64,000 bases of DNA from Streptomyces tuirus (GTDB lineage Bacteria > Actinomycetota > Actinomycetes > Streptomycetales > Streptomycetaceae). The stretch spans positions 4,638,001-4,702,000 of the forward strand of contig NZ_AP023439.1 in NCBI RefSeq assembly GCF_014701095.1, written 5' to 3'. The position numbers and the translations under genes are program-made. Below the pieces are notes generated by a model. That model did no database searches. It was given only the letters and a program-made list of their open reading frames with translations, and was not told the origin of the DNA. Shown piece after piece: positions 20,523 to 27,390 of this stretch (positions are counted from its first letter, which is position 1; each line of letters begins with the position of its first letter).

Positions 20523-20665
20523 CGACCGTGGCAGTGAGGGAGCGGACGACGAGGCCGGCGGCGGGGGACACCGCGACGGGCGGACTCCGGGTGGAAGTAC
20601 GGCCCGCGACGACCGTGCCGGTGATCCCGCTGTGGGAACGGCCTCGCAAGGGAGGACGGGGATGA
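20519..20665 (+). CDS. 48-aa small ORF coupled on both sides (DUF5682 - sORF - VWA)
   Basis: An ATG at 20519 overlaps the DUF5682 stop (ATGA), and its own TGA at 20663-20665 overlaps the VWA start at 20662 (ATGA). The 48-residue product MTTVAVRERTTRPAAGD... is basic, with Thr/Val/Arg-rich sequence and a hydrophobic middle (RPATTVPVIPLWERPRKG). No domain was recognised. The two exact 4-bp overlaps, with the strong GGGAGG site for VWA inside it, argue that it is translated. A chance frame is still possible because this space must be filled by something if the flanking genes are coupled. Confidence 0.5.
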   Translation: MTTVAVRERTTRPAAGDTATGGLRVEVRPATTVPVIPLWERPRKGGRG

Positions 20666-21828
20666 CGGCCGAGGTGACGGACCCGGCGCAAGAGCGGCTG
20701 CGGCGCTGGCGGCTCGTACTCGGAGGGGACTCCGCGGACGGCACCGGCTGCGCGCTGTCGGGTCAGGACGCGGCGATGGACGGGGCGCTGACCGCGCTCT
20801 ACGGCAGAAAGGAAGGCAGGTCACAAGGGGGCCGGGACCGTTCGGCGGGGCTCGGGGCGTCGGCGCCCTCGGTGGCGCGCTGGCTCGGGGACATCCGCAC
20901 GTACTTCCCCTCCTCCGTCGTGCAGGTCATGCAGCGCGACGCCATCGACCGGCTCGGTCTCGCCACGCTGCTGCTGGAGCCGGAGATGCTGGAGGCGGTG
21001 GAGGCCGATGTGCATCTCGTCGGCACGCTGCTGTCACTCAACAAGGCGATGCCGGAGACGACGAAGGAGACGGCCCGGGCCGTCGTGCGCAAGGTCGTCG
21101 ACGACCTGGAGAAGCGGCTCGCCACCCGCACCCGGGCCACCCTCACCGGCGCGCTCGACCGCAGCGCCCGGATCAACCGGCCCCGCCACCACGACATCGA
21201 CTGGAACCGCACCATCGCGGCCAACCTCAAGCACTACCTGCCCGAGTACCGAACGATCGTGCCGGAGCGGCTCATCGGGTACGGGCGGGCAGCCCAGTCC
21301 ACGAAGAAGGAGGTCATCCTCTGTATCGACCAGTCGGGATCCATGGCGGCGTCGGTGGTGTACGCCTCGGTGTTCGGGGCGGTGCTCGCCTCGATGCGGA
21401 CGATCTCCACGCGACTCGTCGTCTTCGACACGGCGGTCGTGGACCTCACGGACCAGCTGGACGACCCGGTCGACGTGCTGTTCGGCACGCAGCTCGGCGG
21501 TGGCACGGACATCAACCGGGCGCTCGCCTACTGCCAGTCGCAGATCACCCGGCCCGCGGAGACGGTGGTCGTACTGATCAGCGACCTCTACGAAGGCGGC
21601 ATCCGCAACGAGATGCTCAAGCGGGTCGCCGCGATGAAGGCGGCGGGCGTGCAGTTCGTGGCGCTGCTGGCCCTCTCGGACGAGGGGGCGCCAGCGTACG
21701 ACCGGGAACACGCGACGGCGCTCGCGGCACTTGGGGCACCGGCGTTCGCCTGCACGCCCGATCTGTTCCCGGAGGTGATGGCGGCCGCGATCGAGAAGCG
21801 GCCGTTGCCGATACCGGACGCGGCGTGA
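20662..21828 (+). CDS. VWA-domain (metal-ion-dependent adhesion-type) protein
   Basis: A 388-aa cytoplasmic protein with a C-terminal von Willebrand A domain. The MIDAS motif is complete: DQSGSMAAS (DxSxS, residue ~228), Thr in QLGGGTDIN and Asp in LISDLYEGG. The N-terminal 200 residues are helical and include a conserved stretch ending HDIDWNRTIAANLKHYLPEY. In MoxR systems the VWA protein binds the substrate or metal client of the ATPase (family knowledge). The ATG at 20662 has AAGGGAGGACGGGG just upstream and overlaps the preceding small ORF. Confidence 0.93.
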   Translation: MTAEVTDPAQERLRRWRLVLGGDSADGTGCALSGQDAAMDGALTALYGRKEGRSQGGRDRSAGLGASAPSVARWLGDIRTYFPSSVVQVMQRDAIDRLGLATLLLEPEMLEAVEADVHLVGTLLSLNKAMPETTKETARAVVRKVVDDLEKRLATRTRATLTGALDRSARINRPRHHDIDWNRTIAANLKHYLPEYRTIVPERLIGYGRAAQSTKKEVILCIDQSGSMAASVVYASVFGAVLASMRTISTRLVVFDTAVVDLTDQLDDPVDVLFGTQLGGGTDINRALAYCQSQITRPAETVVVLISDLYEGGIRNEMLKRVAAMKAAGVQFVALLALSDEGAPAYDREHATALAALGAPAFACTPDLFPEVMAAAIEKRPLPIPDAA

Positions 21829-22029
21829 AGGGCCTGGAGGAGGCGGGCAGATGACGCCGTGCCGATGCGCCGTCGTCCGACTCGGAGCAGGAAAACGGAC
21901 ATGACGGTCCATCGGTGAGCAAGGGCTTGCGTAACCTCCGCACCCCCGTGCGAGGATCGGCGCCTGCTCGGCCGTGCCTGCTGCCGGCCGGGCAGTGCCG
22001 CTTCCGTCGTACGGGAGGAAGCTCCCCTC

Positions 22030-23109
22030 GTGACCTGGTCAGCAGCCCTGCCCGATGCCGCGTTGCGCGCGCTGCGCACAGCGGCCGGGCGGCGTGCGCT
22101 CCAAGTGGCGCTGCTGGTGGGCGGGTTGCTGGCCATCGGGCTGCTCTGCGGGGGGCGGGCGTATGCGGAGAGCGGCGCAGGGGAGCTGCCGGAGGGGCGG
22201 GGCGGGCGGTTCGTCAGCGGCGTTCACGTTCTGGGGGTTGTGGCGGAGCGGCTCGGTGGGGCTGCCGGTGACGCGGGGGAGGCCGTGAGAGAGGGGGTGG
22301 CAGAGGGCCGGGTGAAGCCGCCGTCGCCGTCGCGACCAACGTCGTCGTCGCTGCCGTCGTCGTCACTGCCATCGCCTTCGCCTTCGCCTTCGCAGTCGCA
22401 GTCGCGGTCGCAGTCGTTTGAGCGGGGGTCGGGCGTCGGGCGGCCGGAGCTGTCGAGGGAGCCGTCGCACCCGGTCCTGCCCAAGCCTTCGTCGCACCTC
22501 GTGCGGACCGACTCACCCGCCCTACCCGCGCCCGCACCCCCGCCCAGTGACAACGCGCTCCCAGGAATGCCTCCTCTCCCCGCGTTGCCCCTCCCCACCC
22601 CCGTCGCGGCCGCCCCGCAACCGGGTGGGGCGACGACGCCGGTGGCGGTCGCCACCGAACGGCCGTCGCACGCCGGGACACCCGGCACCGTCGGCCACGG
22701 CGACGAGCCCCACGCGGCACCCGCGGGCGGCCCGATGTCCCCCGGCACCCCCATGCACCACGGCAGACGCACACATCACACCGGCCGCATCGGCCACCCC
22801 GGGCCGTCGTCCAGCCACCCCGGGCCGTCGTCCAGCCACCCTGGGCCGTCGTCCAGCCACCCTGGGCCGTTGTCCAGCCACTCCGGGCCGTCGGGCAGCC
22901 ACCCCGGGCCGTCGTTCGCCCACTCCGGGCCGTCGGCCACCCACGGCGGACCCGCCCCGGCCGACGGCGGCTCGTCGGGGCACGGTGACGTCCACGCCGT
23001 CACCCCGGGCCTCCGGGCGCCGCTGACGCTCGTGGCCGGGCTCGTGGCCCGTGACGAAGCGGCCGATGCCCGGGGCAGTCACCAGGACATCTCCCTCTTC
23101 CCCGGCTAG
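22030..23109 (+). CDS. Secreted or surface repeat-rich protein, unknown function
   Basis: A 359-aa low-complexity protein. The N-terminus has a signal sequence or membrane segment (LQVALLVGGLLAIGLLCGGRAYA). It then has a Ser/Pro run with alternating SP/SQ dipeptides, a Pro/Ala-rich region and seven tandem HPGPSSS-like heptads (22801-22945). The C-terminus is LFPG. The GTG at 22030 follows GGGAGGAAG. No catalytic domain was recognised; a wall-spanning or matrix protein is a guess. A strong hairpin lies downstream. Confidence 0.65.
   Translation: MTWSAALPDAALRALRTAAGRRALQVALLVGGLLAIGLLCGGRAYAESGAGELPEGRGGRFVSGVHVLGVVAERLGGAAGDAGEAVREGVAEGRVKPPSPSRPTSSSLPSSSLPSPSPSPSQSQSRSQSFERGSGVGRPELSREPSHPVLPKPSSHLVRTDSPALPAPAPPPSDNALPGMPPLPALPLPTPVAAAPQPGGATTPVAVATERPSHAGTPGTVGHGDEPHAAPAGGPMSPGTPMHHGRRTHHTGRIGHPGPSSSHPGPSSSHPGPSSSHPGPLSSHSGPSGSHPGPSFAHSGPSATHGGPAPADGGSSGHGDVHAVTPGLRAPLTLVAGLVARDEAADARGSHQDISLFPG
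22801..22945 (+). repeat. 21-nt in-frame tandem repeats (HPGPSSS heptads)
   Basis: GGGCCGTCG recurs at 22801, 22822, 22843, 22864, 22885, 22906 and 22927, exactly 21 nt apart. The first three units are nearly identical and the later ones diverge (HSGPSGS, HPGPSFA, HSGPSAT). The unit keeps frame, so copy number can vary without destroying the protein. Confidence 0.9.
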
Positions 23110-23240
23110 CACGGGCAGAGCGCCGAGGCTTACCCGCCGTCGGCCCGCCCTCTGTGGCGGAGAGATCCCCCAGCTCTTCACGAGATGTCACGCCCGGACG
23201 GCCGAAAGCCGTCGGTGGTCCGAGGCCGAAGCCTCGTGGA

Positions 23241-23282
23241 GGGGCCGGCCGGTCCCCATTGGGGTGGGGACCGACCGGCCCG
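23241..23282 (+). terminator. Strong hairpin downstream of the surface-protein gene
   Basis: GGGGCCGGCCGGTCCCC pairs with GGGGACCGACCGGCCC around a short ATTGGGGT loop. One internal mismatch breaks a stem of about 16 bp. No U-tract. It is placed 130 bp after the stop, before the sucC leader. Confidence 0.6.
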
Positions 23283-23339
23283 AGCCCCGGAGAGCCGGAC
23301 CCTGAACAGGGCCTTCGCGCTCCTCCGGGGGTGTCCGGC

Positions 23340-23375
23340 GGGCCTCACCGGGTCAACCCCAGCCCGGTGAGGCCC
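23340..23375. terminator. Second perfect hairpin between surface-protein gene and sucC
   Basis: GGGCCTCACCGGG (23340-23352) pairs perfectly with CCCGGTGAGGCCC (23363-23375) across a 10-nt loop. It could be a second terminator or an RNA structure upstream of the sucCD promoter. The remaining 245 bp to sucC hold the AT-richer block TGTGACAGGTATCACC but no promoter I can name with confidence. Confidence 0.5.
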
Positions 23376-23621
23376 CGCACCCGCTTCTCACGCCCGGCAC
23401 GCCGTGCCAGAGAGCGCGGCATCATGTGACAGGTATCACCGCTCAGGTGTGACCCTCGATTTAGAGGCCTCCCGGAAGCAGCGATAACCTGCGAGACGGA
23501 CATGCCGCGCGCTCGGACACCGTGTGCGCCTCCCTTGTGACAGACAGCGGACGTCACGTTGCCCTCGCGGCACGCCCACGCAGACAACGAACCGCGAGAT
23601 CACTGATAGGGACGGAAGCGC

Positions 23622-24800
23622 GTGGACCTGTTCGAGTACCAGGCGAGGGACCTCTTCGCCAAGCACGATGTACCGGTGCTGGCCGGTGAAGTCATCGACA
23701 CGCCTGAGGCGGCCCGCGCAGCCACCGAGCGCCTCGGTGGCAAGTCCGTCGTCAAGGCCCAGGTGAAGGTCGGTGGCCGCGGCAAGGCCGGCGGCGTGAA
23801 GCTGGCGGCGACCCCCGACGAGGCGGTCGAGCACGCCACCAACATCCTCGGCATGGACATCAAGGGCCACACGGTCCACAAGGTGATGATCGCCGAGACG
23901 GCCCCGGAGATCGTGGAGGAGTACTACGTCTCCTTCCTCCTGGACCGTGCCAACCGCACCTTCCTCTCCATCGCGTCCGTCGAGGGCGGCATGGAGATCG
24001 AGGAGGTGGCGGAGACCCGCCCCGAGGCCGTCGCCAAGACGCCGATCGACGCCAACGTGGGCGTGACCCCCGAGGTCGCCCGCCAGATCGTCCAGGCGGC
24101 GAACTTCCCGGCCGAGGTCGCCGACAAGGTCGAGAACGTCCTGGTCACCCTGTGGAAGACCTTCGTCGAAGAGGACGCGCTCCTCGTCGAGGTCAACCCG
24201 CTGGCCAAGGTCGCCTCCGGTGACGTCATCGCCCTGGACGGCAAGGTCTCCCTGGACGAGAACGCCGAGTTCCGTCAGCCGGAGCACGAGGCCCTCCAGG
24301 ACAAGGACGCGGCCAACCCGCTCGAGGCCGCCGCCAAGGAGAAGAACCTCAACTACGTCAAGCTCGACGGTGAGGTCGGCATCATCGGCAACGGCGCGGG
24401 TCTCGTCATGAGCACCCTGGACGTCGTCGCGTACGCCGGTGAGGCGCACGGCGGCGTGAAGCCGGCCAACTTCCTCGACATCGGTGGCGGCGCCTCCGCC
24501 GCCGTCATGGCGAACGGCCTGGAGATCATCCTCGGCGACCCGGACGTCAAGTCCGTCTTCGTCAACGTCTTCGGTGGCATCACCGCCTGTGACGAGGTCG
24601 CCAACGGCATCGTCCAGGCGCTGCAGCTGCTCAAGGACAAGGGCGAGGAGGTCACCAAGCCCCTGGTCGTCCGTCTGGACGGCAACAACGCGGAGCTCGG
24701 GCGCAAGATCCTCTCCGACGCCAACCACCCGCTGGTTCAGCGCGTGGACACCATGGACGGAGCGGCCGACAAGGCCGCCGAGCTCGCGGCTGCGAAGTAA
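23622..24800 (+). CDS. sucC: Succinate-CoA ligase (ADP-forming) beta subunit
   Basis: A 392-aa beta subunit of succinyl-CoA synthetase, which makes ATP or GTP from succinyl-CoA in the TCA cycle. The N-terminus MDLFEYQARDLFAKH is the ATP-grasp family start. Nucleotide-binding residues lie in VKAQVKVGGRGKAGGVK, and the C-terminal ligase-CoA domain contains LDIGGGASA and VFVNVFGGITACDEVA. The GTG start at 23622 has GGGACGGAAG upstream. sucD follows 21 bp downstream in the same operon. Length is normal. Confidence 0.97.
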   Translation: MDLFEYQARDLFAKHDVPVLAGEVIDTPEAARAATERLGGKSVVKAQVKVGGRGKAGGVKLAATPDEAVEHATNILGMDIKGHTVHKVMIAETAPEIVEEYYVSFLLDRANRTFLSIASVEGGMEIEEVAETRPEAVAKTPIDANVGVTPEVARQIVQAANFPAEVADKVENVLVTLWKTFVEEDALLVEVNPLAKVASGDVIALDGKVSLDENAEFRQPEHEALQDKDAANPLEAAAKEKNLNYVKLDGEVGIIGNGAGLVMSTLDVVAYAGEAHGGVKPANFLDIGGGASAAVMANGLEIILGDPDVKSVFVNVFGGITACDEVANGIVQALQLLKDKGEEVTKPLVVRLDGNNAELGRKILSDANHPLVQRVDTMDGAADKAAELAAAK

Positions 24801-24821
24801 GGGACGAGGGACTAAACAGCC

Positions 24822-25706
24822 ATGGCTATCTTCCTCAACAAGGACAGCAAGGTCATCGTCCAGGGCATGACCGGTGCCACGGGCATGAAGCACACCAAGC
24901 TCATGCTGGCCGACGGCACGAACGTCGTCGGTGGCGTGAACCCCCGCAAGGCGGGCACGTCCGTCGACATCGACGGCACCGAGATCCCGGTCTTCGGCAC
25001 GGTCGCCGAGGCCATGGAGAAGACGGGCGCGAACGTGTCCGTCCTCTTCGTGCCGCCGGCCTTCGCCAAGGCGGCCGTCGTCGAGGCCATCGACGCCGAG
25101 ATCCCGCTCGCGGTCGTCATCACCGAGGGCATCGCCGTCCATGACTCGGCCGCGTTCTACGCGTACGCCGTGTCCCAGGGCAACAAGACCCGGATCATCG
25201 GCCCGAACTGCCCCGGCCTCATCACGCCGGGCCAGTCCAACGCCGGCATCATCCCGGGCGACATCACCAAGCCGGGCCGCATCGGCCTGGTCTCGAAGTC
25301 CGGCACGCTGACGTACCAGATGATGTACGAGCTGCGTGACATCGGCTTCTCCTCCGCCGTCGGCATCGGTGGCGACCCGGTCATCGGCACGACCCACATC
25401 GACGCGCTCGCCGCGTTCGAGGCCGACCCCGACACCGACCTGATCGTGATGATCGGTGAGATCGGCGGCGACGCCGAGGAGCGGGCCGCGGCCTTCATCA
25501 AGGAGAACGTGAAGAAGCCGGTCGTCGGCTACGTCGCGGGCTTCACCGCGCCCGAGGGCAAGACCATGGGCCACGCCGGCGCCATCGTCTCCGGCTCCTC
25601 CGGCACGGCTGCCGCGAAGAAGGAGGCCCTCGAGGCCGCCGGCGTCAAGGTCGGCAAGACGCCGACCGAGACGGCCAAGCTGGCGCGCGAGATCCTCGCG
25701 GGCTGA
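24822..25706 (+). CDS. sucD: Succinate-CoA ligase alpha subunit
   Basis: A 294-aa alpha subunit. The CoA-binding N-terminal domain contains VIVQGMTGATGMKHTK and GGVNPRKAGTSVDI. The phospho-His active site is in GKTMGHAGAIVSG (His ~250). NCPGLITPGQ is the conserved loop. It partners with SucC directly upstream. A strong terminator follows 40 bp after the stop. Confidence 0.97.
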   Translation: MAIFLNKDSKVIVQGMTGATGMKHTKLMLADGTNVVGGVNPRKAGTSVDIDGTEIPVFGTVAEAMEKTGANVSVLFVPPAFAKAAVVEAIDAEIPLAVVITEGIAVHDSAAFYAYAVSQGNKTRIIGPNCPGLITPGQSNAGIIPGDITKPGRIGLVSKSGTLTYQMMYELRDIGFSSAVGIGGDPVIGTTHIDALAAFEADPDTDLIVMIGEIGGDAEERAAAFIKENVKKPVVGYVAGFTAPEGKTMGHAGAIVSGSSGTAAAKKEALEAAGVKVGKTPTETAKLAREILAG

Positions 25707-25745
25707 AGCACGCACGACGGCTGAGCCGCAGAGCTACGGCTCATC

Positions 25746-25782
25746 GGTGGGCCCGCCCCCTGCACCGGGGGGCGGGCCCACC
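25746..25782. terminator. Terminator of sucCD
   Basis: GGTGGGCCCGCCCCC (25746-25760) pairs perfectly with GGGGGCGGGCCCACC (25768-25782) around TGCACCG. It is a 15-bp G/C stem without a U-tract, the common Streptomyces form, and could act in both directions. Confidence 0.85.
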
Positions 25783-25796
25783 GCCGTATCCACGCT

Positions 25797-25956
25797 TCCG
25801 CAGCCCGGTCACCGCAGCCCGGTCACCGCAGCCCGGTCACCGCAGCCCGGTCACCGAAGCCCGGTCACCCAAGCCCGGTCACCGCAGCCCGGTCACCGCA
25901 GCCCGGTCACCCAAGCCCGGTCACCGCAGCCGATAGCCGCAGCCCGGTCACCGCAG
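25797..25956 (-). repeat. 14-nt tandem array that includes the stop codon of the XRE/sigma-like gene
   Basis: CCCGGTCACC recurs at 25804, 25818, 25832, 25846, 25860, 25874, 25888, 25902 and 25916, exactly 14 nt apart. One divergent 13-nt unit and a last copy at 25943 follow. On the minus strand the unit is CTGCGGTGACCGGG, and the last copy is the end of the gene: Leu-Arg-TGA. Two variants (GAAG and CAAG) recur inside the array. Confidence 0.9.
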
Positions 25957-27294
25957 CTGTGGAAGCAGTCGGTCCGGTCCCTTCTGCTCCTCCTTGCGCA
26001 GCTTGGCGCGCAGTTCCTGCTCCGACTCCGACAGGGGGCCGGGCGCGACCGGTGGCGGTACGCCCTGCACCGTCTCTCCCGCCGGTACCGGAGGCTCGTA
26101 GTGGGTGGGGGCCGTGCGGAGGGTGAGGGCCGTGGTGCCGATCAGGGCCACGGTGAAGGCGATGGCGGCCCGGGTCCAGAACCGGGCCCTGCGTTCCCCG
26201 CCCTTGCGCACGACCGTCGGTTTCGCGGCCCGCAGCCGCTCGGTGGAGGCCAGCTCGACCAGCCGCCAGTGCAGTGTTTCCGGGTCCGCCAGCTCCGGGA
26301 GCCGCTCGGCGAGCGCCTCGCGCGCGTGCGCCAGCCGGTTCACGGCCGCGCGGGTGCTCGCCTCGGTCTCCGCCGCCGTCTCCGGCAGGCCGAGCCCGAC
26401 GCCGTCGTAGAGCACCAGCGTGCGGCGGTAGGACGGCGGGAGCTTCAGCAGGGTGTCCATCAGCGCCCGGTCGAAGGCGTCGGGCGGCGGCGGCTCGGGG
26501 TGCCGGTGGCGCAGCCGGAGCCGGTGCCACGGCGAGAGCGCGCACTCGTAGGCCATCGCGCGCACCCAGCCCGCCGGGTCGCGGTCGCGGGCCACCTCGG
26601 GCCAGCGCTGCCAGGCGATCTGGAAGGCCCGCTCCACCGACTCCCGGGCCAGTTCACGACGGCCCGTCAGCAGATAGGTCTGCCGGACCAGCGCGGGTGC
26701 GCAGAAGGCGTACAGCGCGTCGAAGGCCTGATCGGGGGTCAGCGCGGCGATGGCGTCGTCCGGGCGGCGCGGGGGCGTCGAACGCCGGCGCTCGGTGAGG
26801 ATGACGTGGTGCTGTCCGTGAGGGAGGACGGGGGTCCGGCTGTGGTGCGGGACTGAGGTGCGGTTGTGATGAGGGGTGCCGGGGGGACGGCTGTGGTCCG
26901 TGACGGGGGTGCGGGTGTGGTCCGGGCCGGTGACGGGGCCGTGTCCCCGGTCCTTCGTGGCGGGCGGTCGCTTCCGGTCGTCGGCGGCGGCCTTGCGCCG
27001 GGTCCGGGCGGTTCGCCGGGAGACCGCGGCCGGGGGTGCCGGCTCGGGGGTGTCGTCATGGGCGTCCCCCTGAGCAGGCGTCACCTCCGATCGCTCGCCC
27101 AGCGAGTTGAGCAGCTTCGCGTACTTCTCCCCTTTGCGGCCGCGCGGCGTGACCCGGCCGGTCTCCCATCCGCGCACCGTCTCACCGGTGACGCCCACCC
27201 GGGAGGCCAGCTGAGCCCGTGTCAGCGAGGCTGCCTCGCGCAGGCGTCGGCGTTCCTTGGGTGGAGGGAGCGGGAGGGCAGGGCTCTGCGTCAC
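25948..27294 (-). CDS. XRE helix-turn-helix / ECF-sigma-like fusion with C-terminal membrane segment
   Basis: A 448-aa regulator. The N-terminus holds an XRE HTH (about 15-70, LTRAQLASRVGVTGETVRGW). A His/Arg/Pro/Thr-rich linker with TRTPV-like repeats follows (about 90-170). Then comes a sigma-70 family region 2-like block (FDALYAFCAPALVRQTYLLT...AFQIAWQRWPEVA) and a region 4-like block (LLKLPPSYRRTLVLYDGVGL...STRAAVNRLAHAREAL). A single transmembrane helix (WTRAAIAFTVALIGTTALTL) leads to a short, probably extracytoplasmic tail. The GTG at 27294 follows GGAGGGG. Whether it acts as a true sigma factor is not shown. Divergent from the DUF6350 gene. Confidence 0.82.
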   Translation of the reverse strand: MTQSPALPLPPPKERRRLREAASLTRAQLASRVGVTGETVRGWETGRVTPRGRKGEKYAKLLNSLGERSEVTPAQGDAHDDTPEPAPPAAVSRRTARTRRKAAADDRKRPPATKDRGHGPVTGPDHTRTPVTDHSRPPGTPHHNRTSVPHHSRTPVLPHGQHHVILTERRRSTPPRRPDDAIAALTPDQAFDALYAFCAPALVRQTYLLTGRRELARESVERAFQIAWQRWPEVARDRDPAGWVRAMAYECALSPWHRLRLRHRHPEPPPPDAFDRALMDTLLKLPPSYRRTLVLYDGVGLGLPETAAETEASTRAAVNRLAHAREALAERLPELADPETLHWRLVELASTERLRAAKPTVVRKGGERRARFWTRAAIAFTVALIGTTALTLRTAPTHYEPPVPAGETVQGVPPPVAPGPLSESEQELRAKLRKEEQKGPDRLLPQLR

Positions 27295-27390
27295 AGGGTG
27301 CCCCTCCGTCCGAAAAAGTACATAAACGTATTTTGAGCGACACAGCGAGGGTTCGCCTGTTACGCCGGTAAAGCGCGTGTCGTTGGGAGC

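Noticed and set aside
25797..25956. CRISPR-like regular repeats
   Set aside because: Units are 14 nt and contiguous, with no spacers and no cas genes. It is a simple tandem array. The same applies to the 33-nt and 40-nt arrays.
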